29,755 nucleotides of DNA from a virus, in the IMG/VR virus record IMGVR_UViG_3300048597_000652, positions 1 through 29,755 of that record. The stretch is one strand, 5' to 3'. The notes below the pieces were generated by a model. It had not been told where the DNA came from. It did not search any database and saw only the letters and a program-made list of their open reading frames with translations. How positions within the stretch are numbered: the stretch's first letter is position 1; every line of letters begins with the position of its first letter. Both the position numbers and the translations under genes were made by a program. Positions 15,095-23,069 of this stretch are shown here, piece by piece.

Positions 15095-16576
15095 TCACTG
15101 CTGGTATTGCAGGAAGGTCGTGACGTTGGCGGCGAAGACCCTGAGCTGGTTGACGACATCAACCGGCAGATAGGCATTGACCCGCGTCGCGTTGTTCTGG
15201 TCGCGCTCCACCACCAGATACTCGGCGAAGAGATCGGCCTTTTCGAGCACGCCGAGATCGACCAGCTCCTGATAGGCGTGGATCAGCGTCGCGCGGATCT
15301 CGCGCGGCGTTGTGATCTCCGCCACCTGGCCCGGGTTCTCGTCGGCGATGGCCTGCCGGCTGTGCCTGTTGGAGACCGCCGAGCGGAAATACCGGACGAC
15401 GAACATCATCTGGCCGAGCGTCTCGACATCGCGGAAGGTCGCATCCGGCACGCCCACCGCATTGACCTGCTCGGTGGTGACGATGCGGTCGATCTGCACG
15501 CGGCCATCGATGGTGACGCGGTAACCGGAGACGCCATCGACATAGAGCGCCTGCCGGTCGGTCAGCGACCACCATTGCGAGCGGTCGACCGGGGGCTTGA
15601 TGCCGATGAGCTCGAGCGTCTGGAGCGGGCGGGAGACCTCCGGCGCATCCGTGAGGTGCGCGGCCTCCTGCGCGGCGATGGCGGCCGCCCATTCCCACAC
15701 CGGCGTGGGCGAGGCCTGCGTGCCCATGATCGACACATGCCGGTCATTGCGGGCGTTGCCGGCGGTGACCAGCGCCGAAAGAGTGCCGGAAAGCGCGGTC
15801 GTATAATGGCCGTAGAGCTGCTTGATCGGCGACCAGCGGCCCGTGCCGCTGTCCGACAGGAAATCGCGGATCGCGTCGAGCGAGACGGTGTCGGCATAGG
15901 GCGCGCCGATCCAGTCGAACTCGTCATCGCCGCAATTCGCGAGCGCCGTGGTGAGGGAGGGCACGCCAGCGCCGCCCGACATCGCCGCGATGGTGACGCG
16001 GCCCGCCAGGATGTTCGGCTCATCGGTCTTGAGCCGGAGCTCCAGCCCGTTGCCGACAGTCCCGAGATGGCGCGATGTGACGGTCACCACAGCCGCCGCG
16101 GCAGAGGCGGTGACGGGGATGCCGGCGACATTGATGGCGTCGCGGATCTTGGTGGCGATGGCGGTTGCGGTGTCCGCCGGGTTGACCTGCACGGTCAGCC
16201 TTGTGCCCAGCACCGAGAGCACGGCGACGCCCATGGCGGCCGGCGCGGTGTCGACCGTGATGGTGCCTGTGGCGGCGGAGCCTGCGGGATCGGCGAGGGG
16301 AAGGAACCAGATCGGCTGGAAGGGCGCGTTGCGCCGCGCGGTGCGGTACATGTCGACCAGCATCGAGCCGAGGCCGAACATGGCGATCGCCTCGCGGTCC
16401 GACTGGAGCGGGCCGACCGGCACATTGTTGACCGCCGAACCCTGGCCGGTGACGCGCTGTCCGACGAGGAGAAGGCGGGACTGGCCCTCATAGGGTGTGC
16501 CGCCCGAATTGATCTCGGCGAACCAGAACGGAACGAGGAGATTGGGAGGAATCTGGTTGAACGCGACAGTCGCCAT
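15095..16576 (-). CDS. Contractile tail sheath protein (Mu gpL-like)
   Basis: The 493-residue product is close in length to the Mu sheath and has its typical start (VAFNQIPPNLLVPFWFAEIN, then GQSRLLLVGQ). A middle part is rich in beta-strand repeats (ATAIATKIRDAINVAGIPVT), and the C-terminus carries ATLIHAYQELVDLGVLEKAD and NNATRVNAYLPVDVVNQLRV, typical of the sheath handle that links subunits. It shows that the phage is a myovirus. AGGAGG stands eight bases before the ATG, the strongest ribosome site in the window, fitting an abundant product. Confidence 0.95.
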   Translation of the reverse strand: MATVAFNQIPPNLLVPFWFAEINSGGTPYEGQSRLLLVGQRVTGQGSAVNNVPVGPLQSDREAIAMFGLGSMLVDMYRTARRNAPFQPIWFLPLADPAGSAATGTITVDTAPAAMGVAVLSVLGTRLTVQVNPADTATAIATKIRDAINVAGIPVTASAAAAVVTVTSRHLGTVGNGLELRLKTDEPNILAGRVTIAAMSGGAGVPSLTTALANCGDDEFDWIGAPYADTVSLDAIRDFLSDSGTGRWSPIKQLYGHYTTALSGTLSALVTAGNARNDRHVSIMGTQASPTPVWEWAAAIAAQEAAHLTDAPEVSRPLQTLELIGIKPPVDRSQWWSLTDRQALYVDGVSGYRVTIDGRVQIDRIVTTEQVNAVGVPDATFRDVETLGQMMFVVRYFRSAVSNRHSRQAIADENPGQVAEITTPREIRATLIHAYQELVDLGVLEKADLFAEYLVVERDQNNATRVNAYLPVDVVNQLRVFAANVTTFLQYQQ

Positions 16577-16591
16577 GGACGGGACCTCCTA

Positions 16592-16885
16592 TCAGGCGCG
16601 GCGAGCGGGCCGGGCGGCCGCGTCGCTGGGGGATTCAGGGGGAGAGTTCGATTCGGTCGGGGCCGGCTCCGGCAAGGCGGAGAGCGCGGGCGCGGAAGCG
16701 TCGTCTTCCACGGGAGGCGGCTCCGCCTCGACGACGTCTCCGTCGCGCAGGCGGCGCGCCCAGTATTCATCCAGCAGCACCCACTCGCCATCAGGGGGCA
16801 GCGGCATCCAGCCGCGATCCGGCTGGCGCACGAGCATAAGCTTGCTATCCGCGTTGGTCGCGGGGCGCACATAGACCGTCTGCAT
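16592..16885 (-). CDS. DUF2635 family small tail protein (Mu gp38-like)
   Basis: The 97-residue product has the DUF2635 pattern in its first 55 residues (VYVRPA at the start, then GEWVLLDEYWARRLRDGDVV) followed by an acidic, Pro/Ser-rich tail. In Mu the equivalent gp38 lies directly before the sheath, as here. The role is unknown but presumably tail assembly. A longer paralogue lies at 18033-18497. It starts 11 bases after the preceding gene. Confidence 0.8.
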   Translation of the reverse strand: MQTVYVRPATNADSKLMLVRQPDRGWMPLPPDGEWVLLDEYWARRLRDGDVVEAEPPPVEDDASAPALSALPEPAPTESNSPPESPSDAAARPARRA

Positions 16886-16896
16886 CGGGTGCTCTT

Positions 16897-17622
16897 TCAG
16901 TCTTGGGTGATGTCGATCGAGACGCTGGCATCCGCCGCGCCTTGCGGCGGGCTGTGCGCCTCGAAGTCCATATCGATGCCTTCAAGGCGCGGCAGGACCG
17001 GCAGGACCGGCGCGCCACCCTGAAGCGCGAGGCCGATGGCCTGCCCATAGGAGGTGGCGGCGAGGCCGGCCAGGACGCCGCGCAGCGGCTCCGGGAGCCT
17101 GTCAGGCCCAATCGGGGCCGTCGCGGGGTTGAGGTCGACGCAATCGAACGGCACCTCGCAGGCGAGGCGCATGGTGCGGATCAGGATGATGGCGCGCTCC
17201 TCGGAGGAGCGCTCTGTCTCCATCTCCGCCTTCGTGACCTTGGAACCTGTCAGCTTGCGCCAGAGCGCGGCGGAAGGCCCATAGAACAGCGTCGCCAGTA
17301 TCTGCCCGGAGAGGGCATCAAGCCTCGCCTCGGCCCTGGCTTCCTCATTCGCCGGCGCGCCGACAATGAAGACGAGCACAAGCCCGATCATGGCCTGAAA
17401 GGGCGGGCCGCCGCGCGGATCGCCCGAGATGACGTCAGCGTCGTCGGTGTAGGCGAAGATCGCGGCGTAACTGGCCCCCGCCTCGGCCTCGTCGAGCGGC
17501 CTCAGGCGGCTGTCATAGACCAGCCGGCCCGCATCGGTGGGAAATGGCCCGCCGGGCAAGGCGGCGGTCGGACGCAGGGCCTCGACCGTCGCCAGCCTCA
17601 GCGCAAGGGCGGCATAGCTCAT
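16897..17622 (-). CDS. Tail completion/terminator-like protein (Mu gp37 position)
   Basis: The 241-residue product starts with YAALALRLATVEALRPTAAL and has a middle region of beta/alpha character (ASYAAIFAYTDDADVISGD, AMIGLVLVFIVGAP). It stands where Mu gp37 and P2 R-like tail completion proteins stand, between connector proteins and sheath, so it probably caps the tail tube at the neck. The start overlaps the preceding stop by four bases. I do not recognise a specific family with certainty; the call rests mainly on synteny. Confidence 0.55.
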   Translation of the reverse strand: MSYAALALRLATVEALRPTAALPGGPFPTDAGRLVYDSRLRPLDEAEAGASYAAIFAYTDDADVISGDPRGGPPFQAMIGLVLVFIVGAPANEEARAEARLDALSGQILATLFYGPSAALWRKLTGSKVTKAEMETERSSEERAIILIRTMRLACEVPFDCVDLNPATAPIGPDRLPEPLRGVLAGLAATSYGQAIGLALQGGAPVLPVLPRLEGIDMDFEAHSPPQGAADASVSIDITQD

Positions 17623-18029
17623 GGGGCAGCCTCGGCATTGAGATCGAGCGTCCAGCGTGCGCCATTGCCGCCGGCCTTGGGCTCGGCGATGCGGAAGGCC
17701 TCGCCGGTGGCCAGCCGGATGACGCGGTCACCCGTGCGGGGCCGCCATAGCAGGCGCGAGGCCTGCACGGTCAGAACCGGGCGCGAGCTGATCACGCCCG
17801 GGCTTTCGGCTGCGACGCCCACCCGATGTGCGGGGCCTGAATCCCCCCTTGCGGCCCCGGCATGAAAGACGCCGGGTACAGAGACAAGGACAACCCGTCC
17901 CGCATCCGGCGCATCAGGCGCATTGACATCGCCCGTGTCCGCACGAGGCTCGAAGCGGAAATCCTCGCCGCAGACGGCGTCAACCGCCACTTGCGTGAGC
18001 GCATCGAGAGTGTCGAAGGGCGAGGGCAT
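17619..18029 (-). CDS. Head-tail joining protein, gpFII-like
   Basis: The 136-residue product starts FDTLDALTQVAVDAVCGEDF and ends in a beta-rich stretch with PRTGDRVIRLATGEAFRIAE and WTLDLNAEA. That pattern is seen in small head-closure proteins of the lambda gpFII type, which finish the filled head so that a tail can dock. It lies between the DUF2635/coiled-coil gene and the tail completion gene and overlaps the latter by four bases. Confidence in the family is moderate; position supports a connector role. Confidence 0.6.
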   Translation of the reverse strand: MPSPFDTLDALTQVAVDAVCGEDFRFEPRADTGDVNAPDAPDAGRVVLVSVPGVFHAGAARGDSGPAHRVGVAAESPGVISSRPVLTVQASRLLWRPRTGDRVIRLATGEAFRIAEPKAGGNGARWTLDLNAEAAP

Positions 18030-18032
18030 GCT

Positions 18033-18497
18033 TCACTTCTTCTTGTTGGCTTGGAGAAGATCCTGCTGGCGAGACGCCTCAGCTTTCTCAGCCTCTTCCA
18101 TAGCCACACGCTCGGCGTCCGCCTTGTCGGCCTCGGCCTTGGCTGACTCTTCCCGGGCCAGACGTTCCGCTTCGGCCTTCTCTTCGTTCGCCTGGGCCAG
18201 ACGTTCGGCGTCCGCTTTCTCGGCCGCGGCCTTGGCGGCAGTCTCGTCGGCCAGACGCTCTGCGTCGGCCTTGGCACGCTCGGCGGAAGCTGATGCATAT
18301 TCCCGGTCGGACTGCGCCAAGAGGTGATCTTCCTCCTCGTCCTCCGTGCCCTGGCGAATGTCGCCGGCCTGAAGGCGCTGGTGCCAGTAGAACTCGCTCA
18401 GATCGACGTACTCGCCACCAGCGGCGAAATAGCGACCCCCTTCTGTCGCAACCCGGAGGTTATCCTCCGGGCGCGCAGGCATGACGAAGGTTTTCAT
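18033..18497 (-). CDS. DUF2635-like protein with long Ala/Glu coiled-coil tail
   Basis: The first 50 residues of this 154-residue protein share the DUF2635 core of the gene at 16592-16885: GEYVDLSEFYWHQRLQAGDI here against GEWVLLDEYWARRLRDGDVV there. The rest (about 60-154) is a highly charged single helix of Ala, Glu, Lys and Arg, with a 31-residue unit present twice. GAGGG lies six bases before the ATG. It sits between the decoration-like gene and the head-tail connector, away from the usual position before the sheath. The function is unknown. A neck or head-surface fibre is conceivable from the long helix, but that is a guess. Confidence 0.75.
   Translation of the reverse strand: MKTFVMPARPEDNLRVATEGGRYFAAGGEYVDLSEFYWHQRLQAGDIRQGTEDEEEDHLLAQSDREYASASAERAKADAERLADETAAKAAAEKADAERLAQANEEKAEAERLAREESAKAEADKADAERVAMEEAEKAEASRQQDLLQANKKK
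18078..18263 (-). repeat. Internal tandem repeat encoding a 31-residue coiled-coil unit, two copies
   Basis: Four AER(L/V)A-headed blocks are spaced 54, 39 and 54 bases apart, so a 93-base unit (18 + 13 codons) occurs twice: AERLADETAAKAAAEKAD plus AERLAQANEEKAE, then AERLAREESAKAEADKAD plus AERVAMEEAEKAE. DNA similarity is still visible (GCCAGACGTTC-type motifs at 18103, 18157, 18196, 18250 on the + strand), suggesting duplication within the gene. Confidence 0.8.
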
Positions 18498-18506
18498 GGA
18501 ACGCCC

Positions 18507-18836
18507 TCAGATAGCCTGAAGGCGGATCTGGCCCACCGTGTCGCCGGAAGCAGCGGCTGCGATGGCATGCCCGATCTTCTTATTGCTCGCGACCGTCGTG
18601 GTGACGTTGCGGGCGGCATTGTCCCAATAGACAGCCGCGCCTTCCGTCCATGCCTGGCCAGTGGCCTTCGGGGCTTCGTATTCACCCTCGACGGTCATGT
18701 CGAATGGCGTGCTGGCGGCGGCGGTGTAATTCGCGCAGCCGATGAGGTCGCCGATCTGGTAAAAAAGGCCAGACACCACGCCGCCGACGGGAGCCGTCAG
18801 GCGCAGGGTGCGGCCTTCGCCGCGAAAATTCTTCAT
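18507..18836 (-). CDS. DUF2190-like capsid decoration protein
   Basis: The 109-residue product reads NFRGEGRTLRLTAPVGGVVS, GLFYQIGDLIGCA, TVEGEYEAPKATGQAWTEGA, AVYWDNAARNVTT and a closing KIGHAIAAAASGDTVGQIRL. This is the DUF2190 pattern of beta-rich proteins coded next to the major capsid gene, generally regarded as head-decoration proteins like lambda gpD in role. AAGGA lies nine bases before the ATG. It follows the capsid gene after a gap holding a stem-loop. Confidence 0.85.
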   Translation of the reverse strand: MKNFRGEGRTLRLTAPVGGVVSGLFYQIGDLIGCANYTAAASTPFDMTVEGEYEAPKATGQAWTEGAAVYWDNAARNVTTTVASNKKIGHAIAAAASGDTVGQIRLQAI

Positions 18837-18879
18837 GGCGTTAATTCCTTACGATGCTGGGGGAACCGGCCAGTGTGTA

Positions 18880-18922
18880 ACTCCAGCGCCGCCAGATTGG
18901 CCGGCGGCGGCGGCGCTGGAGT
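18880..18922 (-). other. Stem-loop downstream of the major capsid gene
   Basis: A perfect 14-bp inverted repeat (18880-18893 with 18909-18922) around a 15-base loop begins seven bases after the capsid stop codon. No T-run follows on the - strand. It may act as an mRNA 3' stabiliser or weak attenuator between the capsid and decoration genes. Confidence 0.6.
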
Positions 18923-18928
18923 GATTCA

Positions 18929-20563
18929 TCAGCCGGCGTTGGTCATGCCGCCGCGCCAGTCGATCGCGCCGAAAGCGAAATCGAAATAGACCTCGAACGC
19001 CATTCCGAGGACTCCGGGAGGCTCCTGGGTGCGCGTGTAGAAATCAGACGCACCCTCAAGCGTGCCATAGACGAAGTTCGGCGTGACCGCCGGGTCCGCG
19101 AACATCCACCAGCGCGTGGTGGTGCCGAGCTCAGCGTCGGCGACCGGCGTGATCTGCTGGAAATCGCCGGGCACCGCATTGGATGTCTGCGCGGGAACGA
19201 TAGGGGCGAGCAGCTGCTGGGCAGCCGTCAGGCGCGTCCAGTCGCACAGCAGGATGCTGGGAACATTGCCACTGAGCGCCAAGCCATCGAGCGTGTTCTG
19301 CCGCGCCATGAGGGCGCGCCCTTCGCCGATGGTGGTGATCGAGATCACGCCCGCCGTGCCGAGGTTGGTGTTGCCGGCCACGAACATGTTGCGGTTCGGC
19401 GTCGCCAGAAGTGGGCCCTGCGCCGAGTTCGACATGAGCGACTGATAGGCAATCTGGTTGCGCAGGCGGGCCACGCGGTCACCTGCGCTGCCCAGAATCC
19501 GGCCGAACTCCCCAAGGTCGTCATTGATGAAGACGTTGCGGCCAATCCGGACCTGACGACCATAGGTGAGGGCGGACACGACCTCGCGGCTTTCCGAAAC
19601 GGTGCCGACCTTGAGCTCGCCCGCCTCACCCACCTGCAGCAGGCCGGGGAAGTCGCCGCCGCGGACCATCGAATGCGGGCGGAAGTCGACGAAGGTGCGC
19701 TGCGCAGACCAGCGCTGGAACGTGGTCGGTGCCACGGAATAGCGCGAAAGTGCGGCACGACGGGCCGCATTCTCCAGCAAGGCGGGGAAGTCAGGGGTGG
19801 TGTGGAAGGCGCGCTGGATCAACTCCTCGCGCTGCGCCGGCAGGCGCGGCATGCGGACGCCGAGAATTTCGGCGGCGGCATCGGAGAACCGGTGCTCATG
19901 GAATCGACGGCCATTCTCGGAAAGTTGCGGACGACCCGGCTGGCCTGCCAGTGCGCGCCAGACAATTGCGTCGGTCAGGCCGTCGAGACGGGTCTGTGTC
20001 TCATCCTGCGTGACCTGCACCCGGGGGGCGAGAGGCTGGTTGCCGTTGCGGGAAGCCAAGGCGTCGAACGCGCGGGTGCGGAACTGTTCGACAGTCTCCT
20101 GGCCACGGACCGAAGCGTCGATGTCATCGCGGCTCATTCCCGCGCGAAGGCCGATCGACAGGATGTCGGCGGCGCGCGCCGTGGCCTGCGCAACCAGATC
20201 GGGCGCGGTCGGCGCCGGAGCCGCGATGCGCGACTCCTCGGCGGAAATTTGGCTGCGGATGCCCTCCGCCTCATCAAGAAGCGCTTTGTGCTCGGCCTCG
20301 ATCGACCTTACCTTATCTGCATCGAGACCGTCCACGACCTCGGCGATCTTGGCTGCGGCCGCGGAAGTGGCCTCCGTCAGCTGGGCGCGGAGCGCGAGAA
20401 GCGCGGGCGAGGCCTGAATGACCATATCGCCCCAGGAATGGCCGACAAGGGCGGCGCGCGGCATCGCCGGAGCCGCGAAGGCGAGATCAGACAGGGACAG
20501 CAAAGCGACCCCGACCGCAAGGATGGCGCCAAGCGCGCCGAAGACGAAGTGACGAGCTTTCAT
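18929..20563 (-). CDS. Major capsid protein, HK97 fold
   Basis: The 544-residue product should form the icosahedral shell. After a leader it has a helical scaffold-like delta domain (about 50-130) and a core with typical capsid segments: DFRPHSMVRGGDFPGLLQVG, ELKVGTVSESREVVSALTYG, ISITTIGEGRALMARQNTLD, LLCDWTRLTAAQQLLAPI and the closing AFEVYFDFAFGAIDWRGG. The preceding gene codes for an HK97-type protease that would remove the N-terminal part. The first 30 residues (MKARHFVFGALGAILAVGVA, then LLSLSDLAFA) look like a Sec signal peptide, which is odd for a capsid protein. AGGAG six bases before this ATG supports it; the internal Met47 has a weaker site. The capsid role is firm, the leader is puzzling. 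Confidence 0.92.
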   Translation of the reverse strand: MKARHFVFGALGAILAVGVALLSLSDLAFAAPAMPRAALVGHSWGDMVIQASPALLALRAQLTEATSAAAAKIAEVVDGLDADKVRSIEAEHKALLDEAEGIRSQISAEESRIAAPAPTAPDLVAQATARAADILSIGLRAGMSRDDIDASVRGQETVEQFRTRAFDALASRNGNQPLAPRVQVTQDETQTRLDGLTDAIVWRALAGQPGRPQLSENGRRFHEHRFSDAAAEILGVRMPRLPAQREELIQRAFHTTPDFPALLENAARRAALSRYSVAPTTFQRWSAQRTFVDFRPHSMVRGGDFPGLLQVGEAGELKVGTVSESREVVSALTYGRQVRIGRNVFINDDLGEFGRILGSAGDRVARLRNQIAYQSLMSNSAQGPLLATPNRNMFVAGNTNLGTAGVISITTIGEGRALMARQNTLDGLALSGNVPSILLCDWTRLTAAQQLLAPIVPAQTSNAVPGDFQQITPVADAELGTTTRWWMFADPAVTPNFVYGTLEGASDFYTRTQEPPGVLGMAFEVYFDFAFGAIDWRGGMTNAG

Positions 20564-20580
20564 GGCTCACTCCTATGTTG

Positions 20581-20620
20581 CGGGACCGGGACTTCAGGAG
20601 ACGCCGCTCCTGCGGTCCCG
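20581..20620 (-). other. Stem-loop upstream of the major capsid gene
   Basis: An outer 8-bp stem (20581-20588 with 20613-20620) encloses a second 5-bp stem (AGGAG/CTCCT). It lies in the 82-base gap between protease stop and capsid start, without a T-run. Together with the stem-loop after the capsid gene it brackets that gene, suggesting a role in mRNA processing or stability. Confidence 0.55.
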
Positions 20621-20645
20621 GTGGACGCAGGCGGCAAAAGCGGGA

Positions 20646-21278
20646 TCAGCCAGCGAGGTGGCGCGCGCGCATCCGCATGCGGGCGAGTGCGGCGCTTGCA
20701 CCATCCTGACGACGGATCAGCACAGGGAAGGCGTCGCGCTTCTGCTCGGATCTGGTCTGGGCGCCGACATCAGCGGGCACAGTGACGAAAGACAGCTCGA
20801 AGGGAGCCCACCGCGTCACCTTCATCTTTCCGACCTCGCCGCGCTTGACGGGATCGGTCCACTCGACCTCCTGCAGGCGATAGCCAGCAGACAGATTGCA
20901 AATGATCTTGTTGAAGACCATGCCCCACATACGGTCAGCCGCCTCATCGACGCCGGCGGGAGGAAATCTCAATGTCGCGAGGCCCTCGCCTTTTGCTATC
21001 CACGCGTTATCCACCACAGCGACCTGACTGCGGGTCGAATAGAGGGCATGACTGTCCACGACCGGGGCGCCGGCATTGAGCCGGGTCAGATCGACCGCCT
21101 CACGCGTGACAAGCAGCTCCTCGTCATAGGGCGCATAGCCGACGTTCTCGCGCCAAAGCATGCGCCGGACGATGGCGCCGGTGGTCCACGTCACATCGAT
21201 GGAACGCTTGGCCTCGTCGACGGAGGTGACCGGCGCCACGCGGACCTGCGCCTCCATCTGGATCGTCTCAAGGCTCAT
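20646..21278 (-). CDS. Prohead maturation protease, HK97 family
   Basis: The 210-residue serine protease cleaves the capsid delta domain during head maturation. Typical elements are VDLTRLNAGAPVVDSHALYS with the likely catalytic His in DSH, the Ser motif in NLSAGYRL, and the following FELSFVTVPADVGAQTRS near the C-terminus. The start at 21278 is chosen because AGGAG lies seven bases upstream; it overlaps the portal stop by 11 bases. A longer reading from 21353 would run into the portal coding end without support. Confidence 0.9.
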   Translation of the reverse strand: MSLETIQMEAQVRVAPVTSVDEAKRSIDVTWTTGAIVRRMLWRENVGYAPYDEELLVTREAVDLTRLNAGAPVVDSHALYSTRSQVAVVDNAWIAKGEGLATLRFPPAGVDEAADRMWGMVFNKIICNLSAGYRLQEVEWTDPVKRGEVGKMKVTRWAPFELSFVTVPADVGAQTRSEQKRDAFPVLIRRQDGASAALARMRMRARHLAG

Positions 21279-22776
21279 TGGCCTTCTCCTGTCCGGGTTT
21301 TCCCTGCGCCGAGCCGGTTTGGGTCGTGCGGCGCGGATCGATATCGAGAACAAGGCCCTTCCGGTCGATTTCAGCCAGAAATTTGCCGGTGTTGTCGACG
21401 ACCTCGCGCCAATCGCGGCCCCAAGCGCCGATGAATTCCTGAGGGCTCATCCTGCCCGCGCGCACGGCTAGAATGTCGGCCTCCAGATCCTTTTTCGGAT
21501 CGATAGGCTCGCGCGCCGGCATGACGTAATCGAAGGCGTAGCCTTCGCGCCGATCAGCCAGCAGCCCGCCCATCATGGCGCGATCAAGCCAACGGTCGAC
21601 CACGCGGTCGAGCAACATGGGCGCAAGGCAAAGCCATTGAAACTGCTCGACGAAACGGAAGAATTCGATTTTTCCGGCCCGCAGGCTGGAGTAATTCGCC
21701 TGGCGCAGGTCTCCCGTGACCTGGTCGTAGGTGAGATTCACTCCGGCGGCGAAGCGCATCAGGTTGGCGAGCAAAATCGGTTCAACCGACAGGCCGCCGG
21801 TGGGCGCGATCGATGTGATTTTTTCGCCAGGCCGGGTGTAGACCACCATGCCCGGATGCAGATCTTCGATCCGCTTGCCGTCTGCCGTGCTTTCCGATCC
21901 ATCAGCGGCGGCCAGACCCATTTTTCCGACATCGGGGGTCTCGATGCCCAGACCGTAGCACGCCTCCATGCGAGCCTTGACGGTCAACGCCTCGATGAGA
22001 TCAGCGAAGTCGCGCGATGTGAGCAGAACCGGTGCGAAAACCGTCACTCCGCGCAGCTGCCCGGGCCGTAACTGGCGAAACAGGTGACAGACGTCAGCCG
22101 CCGCCAAACGCTGGGTGCGGGCCCCTTTCGCGGTCAGACGCTCACCATCCTGATCGGCGAGCACATGGAACCCTTTTCGCCGGTTCCATTCGTCGATTTC
22201 GACGCCCAGCTTCACCCGAGGTTGCGATCCGGCGATCGAACCGGTGTCCATGCTGGCGTCGATCTGTTCGCCTTCCAGAAGCTGAAGACGCAAGCCCGGC
22301 AGTCCTTGGGCGCGTCCGGTCATTTCGGACGACGGCACGTCGATAAGCCGCGCCAGAACGTCTCCACCCTCGAACATGGCCGCCACGGCCAGCCTCTGGA
22401 GGCCTGCGAAGCTCAGCACGCCTTCCATATCGGCGAGCTTGCACCACCTGTTCCAGAGATCCTTCACCTGACGGTCGCGGCGATCAGATCCTGTGTTCCA
22501 CGCGACATGGACGCCAGTGCCGACGATGTGGCTCGACAGCACCTCGATCGTGCGGGCCGCTTCCGGTGTGTTGCGCACCAGATCATGCGCACGCGCAGAC
22601 AGTCGCGCGATCTGGGTCGACAGGCTGGCGTTTGCAGATCCGCCGCGCTGTGCCAGCGTGTTGGTCCGGAAGCTTTGCTTGGCCCCATCATAGGCACGCA
22701 AAGCGTGGAATGCGGCGGCGCGCTTCATCGCAGCCTGCGGCGCGACCAAGGCGAGGGCTTTGAGCCAGCGTGACAT
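21268..22776 (-). CDS. Portal protein, lambda family
   Basis: The 502-residue product forms the ring through which DNA enters and leaves the head. It has the lambda-type pattern: RAYDGAKQSFRTNT, ARAHDLVRNTPEAARTIEVL, SHIVGTGVHVAWN, LQRLAVAAMFEGGDVLARLI, LQLLEGEQID, CHLFRQLRPGQLRGVTVFAP and NLTYDQVTGDLRQANYSSLR. The ATG is two bases after the gpW-like stop. The C-terminal 30 residues are polar and probably disordered. Confidence 0.95.
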   Translation of the reverse strand: MSRWLKALALVAPQAAMKRAAAFHALRAYDGAKQSFRTNTLAQRGGSANASLSTQIARLSARAHDLVRNTPEAARTIEVLSSHIVGTGVHVAWNTGSDRRDRQVKDLWNRWCKLADMEGVLSFAGLQRLAVAAMFEGGDVLARLIDVPSSEMTGRAQGLPGLRLQLLEGEQIDASMDTGSIAGSQPRVKLGVEIDEWNRRKGFHVLADQDGERLTAKGARTQRLAAADVCHLFRQLRPGQLRGVTVFAPVLLTSRDFADLIEALTVKARMEACYGLGIETPDVGKMGLAAADGSESTADGKRIEDLHPGMVVYTRPGEKITSIAPTGGLSVEPILLANLMRFAAGVNLTYDQVTGDLRQANYSSLRAGKIEFFRFVEQFQWLCLAPMLLDRVVDRWLDRAMMGGLLADRREGYAFDYVMPAREPIDPKKDLEADILAVRAGRMSPQEFIGAWGRDWREVVDNTGKFLAEIDRKGLVLDIDPRRTTQTGSAQGKPGQEKANEP

Positions 22777-22778
22777 GG

Positions 22779-23069
22779 TCAGAACCGGTTATGACGTGCG
22801 ACGGAGGATCGGGCGGGCACCTGTGCTGGCGACAGCTCCGTCTCCATCAACAGAAGCGTGCGCTCCATTTCGGCCTGATCGCGGTAAGTGACCTCACGCA
22901 CCTCGCCATTCGACTCGTAGCGCACCTTGCGAGCCCCGGTCGCGATGGCGCGCTTGAGCGCGTCGATGTCAGTATGGGTGTAGGGCACAGGGTCAATCCG
23001 ATCGTAGCCATCGGCCCCTGATCGAAAGGCGGGGCCAGAACTGGAGTTGCTAACGTCTGAGCCACCCAC
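22779..23069 (-). CDS. Head-tail connector gpW-like protein
   Basis: This reading of 96 residues begins at a GTG. The conserved part is YTHTDIDALKRAIATGARKV then RYESNGEVREVTYRDQAEME, the gpW fold pattern, followed by a helical stretch and a basic tail. In lambda, gpW plugs the portal and stabilises packaged DNA. The gene sits between terminase and portal, as in lambda. It overlaps the terminase 3' end by 20 bases. No good ATG precedes the conserved part, and the first 25 residues are low-complexity, so the exact start is uncertain. Confidence 0.82.
   Translation of the reverse strand: MGGSDVSNSSSGPAFRSGADGYDRIDPVPYTHTDIDALKRAIATGARKVRYESNGEVREVTYRDQAEMERTLLLMETELSPAQVPARSSVARHNRF

Noticed and set aside
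21278-21353. Longer N-terminus of the prohead protease
   Set aside because: It would overlap the portal gene extensively, is Arg/Pro-rich, and the AGGAG site marks the start at 21278.
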